Shown: positions 30,050 to 36,509 of the stretch, in pieces | Layout: the number at the start of each line of letters is the position of its first letter | How positions within the stretch are numbered: position 1 is the first letter of the stretch | Assembly: GCA_019661855.1 (NCBI GenBank) | Contig: JAIFWM010000001.1 | Location: forward strand, 1-36,509 | From: Candidatus Parcubacteria bacterium | GTDB taxonomy: Bacteria > Patescibacteriota > Minisyncoccia > Phycocordibacterales > SBAW01 | Direction: 5' to 3' | DNA: 36,509 nucleotides | Made by a program: the position numbers and the translations under genes | Notes under the pieces: generated by a model | What the model was told of the DNA's origin: nothing | What the model saw: the letters and a program-made list of their open reading frames with translations, nothing else | The model's database searches: none

Positions 30050-31366
30050 TTACCGCGGCAAGTTGACTATCCCCTTCGTGTATTTTTCATATACAGCCTG
30101 TAGTCTTTTGGTTGCTTCAGCATAGGGCTCCACATTAAACCCATTTTCAGTAAGTTCTTCGGTCGTTTGCGAGAGGTATGCATGCACTTCGTCATCTAAA
30201 ACATCAGGGTGGTAACTAGCGTACTCAGGATGGGTAGTTAAAAAATGTTCGAGCGGTTCAGTGTCTACCTGTGAGAGTATCTCCTCAACCTCTTTCTTGT
30301 AGTCCGAATTAAGAAAGTAAAGCGCGTGCGCTATTTCATGCCCTATCATTTCATTAGACGATGCTGGGGAAGTTGCAATGACATAAAAGTCGCTGGAAAC
30401 TTGCGCAAAATAGTCGAGTATATCTTGCTCATCTTGCGTAAGTGGATCAAAATGTCCTGCATAAAAGTCTTTCAACACTGCAGATGGAAAATTAAAACCA
30501 TATGCTCCCCAATCCTGTACATAGTGTGAACCTTTGTGCGCCTCGGTATACCACGTGTTAAATTCCTCTCGTGTAAAATATTTCCCTTTGAAGTTTGGCG
30601 ATTCATAAAATTCTTGAAAACGCATAAGTGCCGAGGCCATGCGGCCAGGCTCTTTAAATTTTAAAAAATAAATCTGCGGACTTATGATATGAGGCTCGAA
30701 CATAGGTGCTTGTGGAGTCAAAATCTGCATGTCATCACTGTCACGATACGGTGTCTCGTCTAAATCGTGCGGCAAGCGCCGAACTGGTTTAGTATAGGCT
30801 TTGTCTATTTCAGGAACCATGATGGTGTACTGGTATTCGCGCCACGAAAATCCTTCGGTGCGAACCGCCTCTTGTTCGAGTCGTTGCGCTAGTTGGTGCG
30901 ACTGTTGATATGCACGCGAAGTCCACGGCACTGTGTCTATCAAACATTTTTCTACCAACTCATGCACTGCCAAGTAGCGATACACATCCATTTGAGCACC
31001 GGATGCTACGGGGAAAATTTGTTTGAGTCCGCGGTCCATATACAACTTTGTGGGTGTATCTTTCGAATACCCAGCAAGTGCAGGAATATCATAGGTGTTA
31101 TCTATGGTGACTTTTGACTGCAATTCCTCTACTGCTTCAACGAGACGCTTTGCTTGCATGCGCTCGGGCTCACCTCCTCCAAGTTCTCGAGAAATCACAC
31201 GCTCAATGCGCACCCCAAACTCGGTAGCACTTGCGTCTGAAAGTCCTGCTTTGTCTTTAAGTGCACGGGTAACAACCGCGCCCACCGACTCGTGAGGGAA
31301 AAGTGCACGTATACTATCTACCGCCTCCTTAAGTAAGGCAGTCGAGTTTATTGTTTCGTCACGCAT
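30050..31366 (-). CDS. Protein with two zincin-like motifs (HELVE and HEIAH), 438 aa
   Basis: The protein is soluble with no signal. Residues about 85-190 contain YLAVHELVEKCL (His135, Glu136, Glu139) and a following RAYQQSHQLAQ with His157, like a degenerate zincin module seen in some phage-related proteins. Residues about 225-438 contain NEMIGHEIAHALYFLNSDYK (His343, Glu344, His347), with a later DDEVHAYLSQ that could give the third ligand. I do not recognise a named family for either half. It could be a cytosolic metallopeptidase built from two modules. It starts 1 nt after the CAP gene stop, so they are co-transcribed. Confidence 0.72.
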   Translation of the reverse strand: MRDETINSTALLKEAVDSIRALFPHESVGAVVTRALKDKAGLSDASATEFGVRIERVISRELGGGEPERMQAKRLVEAVEELQSKVTIDNTYDIPALAGYSKDTPTKLYMDRGLKQIFPVASGAQMDVYRYLAVHELVEKCLIDTVPWTSRAYQQSHQLAQRLEQEAVRTEGFSWREYQYTIMVPEIDKAYTKPVRRLPHDLDETPYRDSDDMQILTPQAPMFEPHIISPQIYFLKFKEPGRMASALMRFQEFYESPNFKGKYFTREEFNTWYTEAHKGSHYVQDWGAYGFNFPSAVLKDFYAGHFDPLTQDEQDILDYFAQVSSDFYVIATSPASSNEMIGHEIAHALYFLNSDYKKEVEEILSQVDTEPLEHFLTTHPEYASYHPDVLDDEVHAYLSQTTEELTENGFNVEPYAEATKRLQAVYEKYTKGIVNLPR

Positions 31367-31367
31367 A

Positions 31368-32297
31368 CTATTGCTCGAGTGTTATCCAGCTTCCCTGCTC
31401 ATCTACGACTCCACCGAGATTAAGCGAGTGTACAACACTTGCGCTTTGGGTTGAAGCAGAGCCTACATACTGATTATTAGCAGCAAGAAGAGTGAGTGCA
31501 AACAATGCTACTGCCGCAGTACCCATTAAGACTCTCCCATGCTGCACTTGAATATGTACAAAAAAGGTCAAGAAGAGCGCCACTATAAGCATCAACCCAG
31601 TGCCACCCAAAACCCAGTTGGTGGTAGCCGGGTCAGAGAGTGCGCGTAATATTTTATCGAGCGTTTGATTAGTCACGCCTGCGTGAGGTATGGCTGCGGC
31701 TGCTGCAACTTGCGGCACGACAATTTTTGCTGGAGCAGCAAAGTATTGCACCACATAGGTGGCAGGTTCGCCTTGGTACTCTCCTTCTGCAGTTGCGATA
31801 CCAATTTCGGTATATTCGGGTTTTAATATATTGGCGCGATGAGTTGGAGAGTTCATCCACCCCTCTACAACATCATTTGATTCAGTAAATCGCACGGCCA
31901 AATTTTCGCCCGCGAGTTGATAGCGATATCCAACTTCTGCGAGCCATGCCCAAGGCAACTTGCCATCGGGGCCCGTGTGAGCAAAATATCCTTTTGCTGC
32001 CATATCTTTAGCCTTTGCCAGCGCAGCTAGGTCGAGCAATCCATTTTCAGTTAATATTGAATTATTGTTAAGCGCGCGTTCTTCGTTGGTAAGCGTAACA
32101 AGATCACTTTGCACTACTGCCGCAGACTGCTCACTGTTAGTTGCAAGTCCTGCAACAAAAAATCCTTCAGCACCAAGAATTAATGCCAACAAAGCAAGCA
32201 ACATACTGCGACGCACCAGGTGAGGACGATAATCGTTGTGGTGAGAAGGGATTAAGCCATTTCTTACACCCCATAAGAAATACCAAACGAAATTCAT
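31368..32297 (-). CDS. CAP-domain (SCP/PR-1-like) membrane protein, 309 aa
   Basis: I chose the ATG at 32297 (MNFVWYFLWGVRNGL), since the longer frame runs into the divergent gene. A membrane segment (SMLLALLALILGAEGFFVAG) precedes a CAP domain (about residues 65-180): TLTNEERALNNNSILTENGL, AAKGYFAHTGPDGKLPWAWL, AGENLAVRFTES, VVEGWMNSPTHRANIL and YTEIGIATAEG. The His and Glu residues of the CAP cavity are present. Two more spans follow (WVLGGTGLMLIVALFLTFFV and LMGTAAVALFALTLLAA). Such domains are extracellular and bind or process small ligands or proteins. It is near-leaderless from a 16-bp shared promoter. Confidence 0.9.
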   Translation of the reverse strand: MNFVWYFLWGVRNGLIPSHHNDYRPHLVRRSMLLALLALILGAEGFFVAGLATNSEQSAAVVQSDLVTLTNEERALNNNSILTENGLLDLAALAKAKDMAAKGYFAHTGPDGKLPWAWLAEVGYRYQLAGENLAVRFTESNDVVEGWMNSPTHRANILKPEYTEIGIATAEGEYQGEPATYVVQYFAAPAKIVVPQVAAAAAIPHAGVTNQTLDKILRALSDPATTNWVLGGTGLMLIVALFLTFFVHIQVQHGRVLMGTAAVALFALTLLAANNQYVGSASTQSASVVHSLNLGGVVDEQGSWITLEQ

Positions 32298-32301
32298 ATT
32301 G

Positions 32302-32311
32302 TATAATTTTA
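32302..32311. promoter_or_regulatory. Overlapping divergent -10 elements in a 16-bp gap
   Basis: The plus strand has TATAAT (32302-32307), 6 nt before ATG 32314. The minus strand has TGC-TAAAAT (hexamer 32311-32306), 8 nt before ATG 32297. The two hexamers overlap by two bases, so one polymerase would exclude the other. Confidence 0.65.
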
Positions 32312-32313
32312 GC

Positions 32314-33093
32314 ATGAGATACACACTCGCTTTGTTTGCAATACTCACCCCTTTGACGGTGTTTGCAGCTGGTTTTGCCAAGGGTTCTCTCTTCCTTTCT
32401 CAACCGTCAGTAATTGAGGGAGAGACCGTGTTTATACATGCAGTCGTATCTAACGATACTAATCTCCAAGTAGATGCCGACGTGGTGTTTAAAGAGGACG
32501 ATAAAAAGATCGGCAGTTCACCGGTAACTCTTACTCCAGGCGAGGCAGCAACCGTATCGCTCTCTTGGAAGCCTGAAGCAGGAGCTCACCACATCACCGC
32601 AGAGTTTACTTCGAAAGCAGGTACTATTATTGAGACACAGTCTGCAAACTTTACTATTGCTGCCAAACTTGTTGACGATTCTTCAAACGATCCGCAACCG
32701 GCAGCGCAAGATGTTCAAACCTCTTATGATATTCAAAAACTAATCAGCAGCTTCTCTCCTACCACCGCCGAGATACTTAAACCTGCATTTACGTTTATAG
32801 ATTCTGCTCGTGCCAAAGGCGCGTCCGCACTCGACTCTCAAATTGCCGGAGCAAAAGAAAAGGTAGACAAGACACCTAAACCGGGCATCGTTGCCGGGTC
32901 AGACACGGGCGACAAAGGCTCGTCGATGGAGAACACGTTTTGGTTTGTACTCTACACTCTGTATCTCTATTTCTTGACCATTGTTCGCTGGTTACTTGCT
33001 AACGCAGCTATTTTTTATCCACTTGTAGTGCTTATTTTCTTCTATCTCGCGTGGAAGGGATTAAACCGCATCCGCCGTCCTTCGGGAATTTAA
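32314..33093 (+). CDS. Secreted Ig-like (CARDB-type) surface protein with C-terminal anchor, 259 aa
   Basis: ATG 32314 lies 6 nt after TATAAT; the longer frame from 32299 would start upstream of the transcript. A signal peptide (YTLALFAILTPLTVFAAG) is followed by a CARDB/Ig-like beta domain (SQPSVIEGETVFIHAVVSND to TLTPGEAATVSLSWKPEAGA). Then come a disordered linker, a helical part, and two to three C-terminal spans (FWFVLYTLYLYFLTIVRWLL and IFYPLVVLIFFYLAWKG) with a basic end. Likely a surface or adhesin-like protein. Its last 33 bases overlap the convergent VKOR gene. Confidence 0.8.
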   Translation: MRYTLALFAILTPLTVFAAGFAKGSLFLSQPSVIEGETVFIHAVVSNDTNLQVDADVVFKEDDKKIGSSPVTLTPGEAATVSLSWKPEAGAHHITAEFTSKAGTIIETQSANFTIAAKLVDDSSNDPQPAAQDVQTSYDIQKLISSFSPTTAEILKPAFTFIDSARAKGASALDSQIAGAKEKVDKTPKPGIVAGSDTGDKGSSMENTFWFVLYTLYLYFLTIVRWLLANAAIFYPLVVLIFFYLAWKGLNRIRRPSGI

Positions 33094-33492
33094 GAGCCAC
33101 AAAATAGTTGCAAACGCAAAGGTTGAAACCGCTGCCGAAACTGCGCAAAAGAGACACAGCGCGCCAATGAGTGTGAGCTGGATGTAGAAGATAAAGAGCA
33201 TCGAGAGCACAAAGCCAATACCTGTGTAGAGCACAACTCCAGTGCGAAGTGCGCGCGACTGCGGCTCCCATGCCAAAAGCAAGGAGAGACACAAGAGATA
33301 ACTGTAGTACACCAAGCCGACGTACGAGAGTGGCACTCCAAAAAACTTAGAATAGACGCTGGTTAATACTTGTTCACACCCGCCAAGCGCACAGGTTGGG
33401 ATTAAGTTGAGGTATTGGTAGTACGAGAGGTAGAGAGTATCACCAAGGCCGATGAGCGCGAGCGCGATAAGGATAAATGGTTGTAAGGGCAT
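33061..33492 (-). CDS. Vitamin K epoxide reductase (VKOR) family protein
   Basis: Bacterial VKOR re-oxidises a DsbA-like thioredoxin and passes electrons to quinone, which drives disulfide formation outside the membrane. Four spans are visible. The loop cysteines are Cys34 and Cys39 (CALGGCEQVLTS), the conserved Ser follows, FFGVPLSYVGL is typical, and the active site is Cys113-Leu-Phe-Cys116. Length 143 is that of a single-domain VKOR with no fused thioredoxin; no partner is visible next to it. It starts 1 nt after the gene above and overlaps the convergent gene at its end. Confidence 0.94.
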   Translation of the reverse strand: MPLQPFILIALALIGLGDTLYLSYYQYLNLIPTCALGGCEQVLTSVYSKFFGVPLSYVGLVYYSYLLCLSLLLAWEPQSRALRTGVVLYTGIGFVLSMLFIFYIQLTLIGALCLFCAVSAAVSTFAFATILWLLNSRRTADAV

Positions 33493-33493
33493 A

Positions 33494-34042
33494 CTACTTT
33501 GTAAACTTCAAACTCGTATACAGATCCTGAAATTGTGCGCGGATAGGATCCTGCGGAGTCTGCCACCCTGCGGTAAGCAGATATATTTTACCTCCATGTG
33601 CTACCGCGACGGCATCGGTTTCGTATAAACCGCCGTAGAGGTATCGGTAGCCTTGTTCGCCACCGACGGTGGTTGGTTTGAGCGATTGGTCAGTGCCAAG
33701 CTTAAAGTTTGACATACTATTACCCTCTATCCATTGCTGTAGTGGTGTGCCCTCAGGATTGTCGAACATTGTTATGGCGATGCTCGGAGGACCTTCGCTG
33801 TCTTTAGGAGGCGTGTAGCCCTTTGGCAATAAAGTTACTACTTGCCACTGGCGCTCAGCATTGCCCTCTTTGTAATAGGAGACGTCAAAGCTAGCCGGAT
33901 AGTCAAAGGTGACCCCCAGTTCGTTAGAGGTGTAGGTAGGCGTTTGCTCTGCCCGCTTCGACTGCTCGTAAAAGAAGCTTGCCCAGACAATAAATCCGAC
34001 CACAACTGCTCCGAAAATCAACAATGGCGTTCGTGAATTCAT
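33494..34042 (-). CDS. Membrane-anchored PsbP-like hypothetical protein, 182 aa
   Basis: One N-terminal anchor (PLLIFGAVVVGFIVWASFFY) is followed by an extracytoplasmic alpha/beta domain starting TYTSNELGVTFDYPASFDVS, which resembles the opening of PsbP-like or small lipoprotein domains. It ends with GKIYLLTAGWQTPQDP and FQDLYTSLKF. Function unknown. TGC-TATACT lies 6 nt before ATG, with no ribosome site, so it is probably leaderless. The VKOR gene follows after 1 nt, so the two may share a task in the envelope. Confidence 0.72.
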   Translation of the reverse strand: MNSRTPLLIFGAVVVGFIVWASFFYEQSKRAEQTPTYTSNELGVTFDYPASFDVSYYKEGNAERQWQVVTLLPKGYTPPKDSEGPPSIAITMFDNPEGTPLQQWIEGNSMSNFKLGTDQSLKPTTVGGEQGYRYLYGGLYETDAVAVAHGGKIYLLTAGWQTPQDPIRAQFQDLYTSLKFTK

Positions 34043-34048
34043 TTGCCG

Positions 34049-34057
34049 AGTATAGCA
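34049..34057 (-). promoter_or_regulatory. Extended -10 element for leaderless gene
   Basis: TGC-TATACT (34057-34049) ends 6 nt before the ATG at 34042. Confidence 0.65.
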
Positions 34058-34060
34058 TTT

Positions 34061-34603
34061 TTAGGTACTTTTTTGAATTTTTGCTCTTATTGTAAGAAGG
34101 ATGAAAGCTGAAAGGAGACCAACAAATAGACCCAAAAAAAACTCCTTCGAAACACCGGGAGAAGCCGGTGTTTCTTCTCCTTTCACGTCAAAAGTAAATT
34201 CCGCTTCGGTTAATTGTTGACTTAAAACATTCTCTGTAGGTTTGTTGTAGCGTGCATCAAGGATGTATGTTCCTGCCTCAGTAAATCCATAAAGCAATGT
34301 TATCGGCGCCAAAGGCAAATGTGTTACCGACCCAGCAAACAAGGTAACCTCTTTACCATCTGCACCTTTTTTAACTACACGCACCCATATATCAGAAAAT
34401 TCAACTTTTTTAGTTCGCGAGTCATCTGTGTAAAGACCAAATGTGAATGTTCCTGGCTCACCAACGGTAAATGCTTCATTGCTATAGTCGACATCAACTA
34501 AATATCCTTGATCGGTGACTTTTGAAAGCACCACTCCTTCACCTCCGTGAGCGAGAACAGTAAACGGCACTATGAGTAACGCAACCAATGCAAAATATTT
34601 CAT
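34061..34603 (-). CDS. Secreted beta-domain protein with C-terminal anchor, 180 aa
   Basis: A signal peptide (YFALVALLIVPFTVLAHGGE) is followed by a beta-rich domain (YLVDVDYSNEAFTVGEPGTF, YGFTEAGTYILDARY), somewhat like YtkA-type sandwich domains. A single C-terminal span (FFLGLFVGLLSAFILLTIRA) with a basic end follows. The mature protein begins with His-Gly-Gly-Glu, which could bind copper, but that is a guess. The ATG overlaps the stop of msrA (ATGA), so the two are coupled. Confidence 0.72.
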   Translation of the reverse strand: MKYFALVALLIVPFTVLAHGGEGVVLSKVTDQGYLVDVDYSNEAFTVGEPGTFTFGLYTDDSRTKKVEFSDIWVRVVKKGADGKEVTLFAGSVTHLPLAPITLLYGFTEAGTYILDARYNKPTENVLSQQLTEAEFTFDVKGEETPASPGVSKEFFLGLFVGLLSAFILLTIRAKIQKST

Positions 34604-35142
34604 TGATTTGGTTTTAATAAGTCTTTAAATTTGGTACTTACCTTCTCAACTTTGGGAGCGATGACGAGTTGGCAGTAGCCGGCGTCCTTGTGTTTTTCGT
34701 AATATTTTTGATGATAGTCTTCGGCTTTGTAAAAAGTTTGCAGCGGCTCCACTGACGTCACAATAGGCTTTACAAACCCTTGCTGTAGGTTGCGCACATA
34801 GTGCTCGGACATCTCTTTTTGCCTTTGTGTCGTATAAAACACTGCCGGACGATACTGCGGACCGATGTCGCTACCTTGGCCATTGGCTTGCGTTGGATCG
34901 TGACTTGCAAAGTACACTTGCAGCAACTCAGGAAATGCAATGAAGTCGGGGTTGTAAACTACCTTAGCAGATTCAACATAGGGTGTAGTGCCGGTACTCA
35001 CCTCTTCGTAACTTGGACCTTTGTCATTTTTATATTTTGGGCCGGCATAGCCAGGGTCAACTGACTCAACTCCTTTGATCATTAAAAACACCGCCTCAGT
35101 GCACCAAAAGCATCCTCCGCCAAATACAATCGTCTCGTTCAT
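34600..35142 (-). CDS. msrA: Peptide-methionine (S)-S-oxide reductase MsrA
   Basis: MsrA repairs oxidised methionine in proteins. The catalytic motif GGGCFWCTEAVF is at residues 8-19 with Cys11 as the active Cys. Also seen are DPGYAGPKYKND, YESAKVVYNPD-type text, FFxSHDPTQxNxQGxDxGxQYRPAVFY (here FASHDPTQANGQGSDIGPQY) and YHQKYYEKH. One further Cys near the C-terminus (DAGYCQL) could resolve the disulfide. TATAAT lies exactly 6 nt before ATG and no ribosome site is present, so it is probably leaderless. It is coupled to the anchored beta-domain protein downstream. Confidence 0.97.
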   Translation of the reverse strand: MNETIVFGGGCFWCTEAVFLMIKGVESVDPGYAGPKYKNDKGPSYEEVSTGTTPYVESAKVVYNPDFIAFPELLQVYFASHDPTQANGQGSDIGPQYRPAVFYTTQRQKEMSEHYVRNLQQGFVKPIVTSVEPLQTFYKAEDYHQKYYEKHKDAGYCQLVIAPKVEKVSTKFKDLLKPNQ

Positions 35143-35148
35143 GAAGTA

Positions 35149-35154
35149 ATTATA
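35149..35154 (-). promoter_or_regulatory. Consensus -10 element for leaderless msrA
   Basis: TATAAT (35154-35149) ends 6 nt before the ATG at 35142. No -35 is evident. Confidence 0.7.
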
Positions 35155-35218
35155 CTCTTTTCTATTTTTGTACTACTATTGCACCGGGTACAATCCGGAC
35201 AACTCTAAGGGAGCGTCC

Positions 35219-35425
35219 ATGATCTTAATCGTTGAAGCAGATCAATACCGTGCAGACCTCTATAAACAGAACTTGAGGAGCAACAACAAACTAACCAAGC
35301 GGGTTAGCGCTGAGCAAGCGAGACAAATACTTGCTTCACCGGAGCGAACATCTATCGAGCTTGTCTGCATTGGCGGCGCACACTACGATCTTGTTCAAGC
35401 AGACCTTGCTCTCAACAAAAAGTAG
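35219..35425 (+). CDS. Short receiver-like protein, 68 aa
   Basis: ATG 35219 follows AAGGGAG, a good ribosome site. The start MILIVEADQYRADLYKQNLR resembles the first strand and helix of response-regulator receiver domains, including an acidic pair region. The protein ends after 68 residues, and the place of the phosphate-accepting Asp (after IELVCIGG) has no Asp. It is thus a half receiver that cannot be phosphorylated in the usual way, or a look-alike. A possible promoter (TTGTAC, 15 nt, TACAAT at about 35190) and a strong terminator frame it as an isolated unit. Confidence 0.6.
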   Translation: MILIVEADQYRADLYKQNLRSNNKLTKRVSAEQARQILASPERTSIELVCIGGAHYDLVQADLALNKK

Positions 35426-35440
35426 ACACTGTCATGTATG

Positions 35441-35473
35441 ACCGCCGGCCCCTCGCCGGCGGTTATTCTTTTC
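35441..35473 (+). terminator. Intrinsic terminator
   Basis: ACCGCCGGC and GCCGGCGGT (35441-35463) form a perfect 9-bp stem with a 5-nt loop; TATTCTTTTCC follows. It ends the 35219 gene. Confidence 0.85.
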
Positions 35474-36119
35474 CTTCCCACTCGGTTAAAAATCTTCGAA
35501 CATATTCTTCCATATATGTATGTCTCTCTTCTGCCATTGCTTTTCCAGTTTTTGTGTTCATTCGGTCCTTAAGCAGAAGTAACTTTTCATAAAAATGATT
35601 GAGAGACGAAGATTTATTTTTCTTATATTCCTCTGCAGATCCATGCAGCATGGGAGGAATGTTTGGGTTATATAGTTCCCTACTTTTAAAACCTCCATAA
35701 CTAAACGCGCGAGCAATTCCTATAGCCCCGAGTGCGTCGAGTCGGTCTGCATCTTGCACGATTTTTCCTTCGAGTGTAGAAATTTTGTTTTCAACTCCTG
35801 CACCCATGTATGAAATATGCTGAACAATATTGCACACATGGTCAATTGTTTCTTTTTCTACTCCTATATTCTGAAGCCACTCTCGCGCAACTTTTGGTCC
35901 AACAGTACTGTCGCCTCCTTGAAATTTCCAATCTGCAATATCATGCAGCAGGGCGGCAAATTCTATAACCTCCATATCTCCTCCCTCTTTTTCTCCAATA
36001 TGTTTAGCGTTCTGCCAGACGCGGTAAATATGCCACCAGTCATGACCTCCGTCGGTGCTTTTCATTTTTTCTTTCACAAACTCAACTGTTTTATCTATAT
36101 TCCCTTTCACGTGCACCAT
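35463..36119 (-). CDS. HD-domain phosphohydrolase (YedJ-like)
   Basis: HD proteins cut phosphate ester bonds using metal ions. The metal ligands are visible: HDWWHIYRVW (first His), FAALLHDIADWKF (His59-Asp60) and VQDADRLDALGAIG (later Asp). The order and the QDADRLDA text are typical of the YedJ/uncharacterised HD group, whose natural substrate is not settled; nucleotides are possible. Length 218 is normal. It is divergent from the ArsR-like gene, with a 55-bp region between that holds the strong promoter of that gene. Confidence 0.92.
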   Translation of the reverse strand: MVHVKGNIDKTVEFVKEKMKSTDGGHDWWHIYRVWQNAKHIGEKEGGDMEVIEFAALLHDIADWKFQGGDSTVGPKVAREWLQNIGVEKETIDHVCNIVQHISYMGAGVENKISTLEGKIVQDADRLDALGAIGIARAFSYGGFKSRELYNPNIPPMLHGSAEEYKKNKSSSLNHFYEKLLLLKDRMNTKTGKAMAEERHTYMEEYVRRFLTEWEGKE

Positions 36120-36138
36120 TATCTCATAAGTAACAATA

Positions 36139-36168
36139 TTGACTCTTTCGCTCGAAAGGTCCTATAAT
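36139..36168 (+). promoter_or_regulatory. Strong leaderless promoter with operator-like palindrome
   Basis: TTGACT (36139-36144), 18-nt spacer, TATAAT (36163-36168), then 6 nt to the GTG at 36175. The spacer holds CTTTCG-CT-CGAAAG (36145-36158), a perfect inverted repeat where a repressor could block polymerase. The region from 36143 to 36174 is repeated at 36478-36509. Confidence 0.75.
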
Positions 36169-36174
36169 CCTCTC

Positions 36175-36450
36175 GTGGCAAAAACAGAATTGAAGGATAC
36201 GGAGAAAATCCATAAAGCACTCGCTAACCGGCGGCGACTTGCTGCAGTGCGATATCTCAAAAGCCGGAGAGAAGCTAACCTTACTGGCATTGCAGAGCAT
36301 CTTCACCTGTCTTATAAAGCGACTTCCAAACACCTCGCACTATTGATTGCTGCAGATATTGTTGAAAAAGAGCAACGGTCAGTGCAAATGTTTTTTAGAA
36401 TTTCAAAAAATATTCCTGACCTTGCCAAGCACACTTTGAGTGCACTGTAG
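36175..36450 (+). CDS. ArsR-like winged-helix transcription regulator, 91 aa
   Basis: I chose the GTG at 36175 because it lies 6 nt after TATAAT, on the predicted first transcribed base; the upstream ATG at 36139 would lie inside the promoter. The protein is a winged helix-turn-helix: KIHKALANRRRLAAVRYLKS, then the recognition region LTGIAEHLHLSYKATSKHLA and a short wing (VEKEQRSVQMFFRIS). No metal-binding Cys is present, so it is not a classic arsenic sensor. It probably controls its own promoter through the palindrome in the spacer, and perhaps the next gene, whose promoter region repeats the same sequence. Confidence 0.85.
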   Translation: MAKTELKDTEKIHKALANRRRLAAVRYLKSRREANLTGIAEHLHLSYKATSKHLALLIAADIVEKEQRSVQMFFRISKNIPDLAKHTLSAL

Positions 36451-36477
36451 TTAAACACTTTTTCAACACTATATAGG

Positions 36478-36509
36478 CTCGTTCGCCCGAAAGGTCCCAT
36501 AACCATCCT
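36478..36509 (+). repeat. Second copy of the regulator's promoter/operator at the window edge
   Basis: Compared with 36143-36174, 25 of 32 bases are identical without gaps (offset 335). The core TTCG-N2-CGAA and the CGAAAGGTCC block are kept; the -10 place reads CATAAC (36498-36503). By the same spacing a start codon should stand at 36510, just outside the window. Confidence 0.7.

Noticed and set aside
35219..35425. Functional response regulator
   Set aside because: The frame is too short and has no phospho-acceptor Asp; only the first strand-helix unit resembles a receiver.
36175..36450. Arsenic- or metal-sensing ArsR
   Set aside because: No cysteine pairs or other metal-site residues are present; only the winged helix fold is supported.
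1..36509. CRISPR array, insertion sequence or prophage
   Set aside because: No regularly spaced repeats, transposase, integrase or structural phage genes were found in the readable frames.

Overview
The window looks like a chromosomal piece of a Patescibacteria/CPR bacterium, most likely of the Parcubacteria (Paceibacteria) group; a Kaiserbacteria-like lineage is my guess, not a proof. Reasons: small tightly packed genes, standard genetic code, many short secreted or membrane proteins with no clear family, and core enzymes cut down to minimal forms (ATP synthase delta and epsilon of 78 residues each, UvrA without its insertion domain, UvrC without the helix-hairpin-helix end). No rRNA, CRISPR array, transposase or phage module is visible.

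Layout. 1-2200: small hypothetical genes, some SD-led with their own terminators, and one apparently broken gene. 2200-7720: a flavodoxin-fold oxidoreductase, a polyproline membrane protein, a secreted GH113-like TIM-barrel protein and several small proteins. 7784-13610 (minus): complete F1Fo ATP synthase operon atpBEFHAGDC, preceded by a promoter and a terminator-like leader hairpin. 13827-15252: DUF5667-like fragment, a YdjM/DUF457-like membrane protein divergent from a half-size EamA transporter, and tRNA-Pro(CGG), tRNA-Val(CAC) and tRNA-Ala(TGC). 15640-22248 (minus): pterin dehydratase, a divergent Ddl-type ATP-grasp protein, an aminotransferase, uvrC, a small membrane protein and uvrA. 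22428-25722: small accessory genes and a secreted M11-type metalloprotease. 25762-28985 (minus): tgt-uvrB, overlapping by ATGA. 29056-36119: an 'MCDYS' family protein, FKBP isomerase, a two-zincin-motif protein, CAP protein, Ig-like surface protein, VKOR, MsrA and an HD hydrolase. 36175-36450: ArsR-like regulator.

The most striking pattern is in how genes start. Ten genes have a -10-like hexamer exactly 6 nt before the start codon (TATAAT/TATACT/TAAAAT-N6-ATG or GTG), often with TGn before the hexamer and no Shine-Dalgarno site. This puts the transcription start on the first base of the start codon, so these mRNAs should be leaderless. Two divergent gene pairs are separated by only 16 and 21 bp and share overlapping -10 elements. 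In contrast, many small hypothetical genes have a strong Shine-Dalgarno site, and several also have a consensus promoter and a GC-rich terminator of their own. The window thus seems to hold two gene-expression grammars: leaderless for many conserved genes, SD-led for small accessory cassettes. At the right edge the leaderless promoter and operator of the ArsR-like gene are repeated, and the alignment predicts that another gene starts at the first base beyond the window.

Functionally the region combines energy conversion (ATP synthase), a minimal nucleotide excision repair set (UvrA, UvrB, UvrC all present), tRNA modification (Tgt), and cell-surface proteins and oxidative protein maintenance (VKOR, MsrA, FKBP, M11 protease, CAP, GH113-like).
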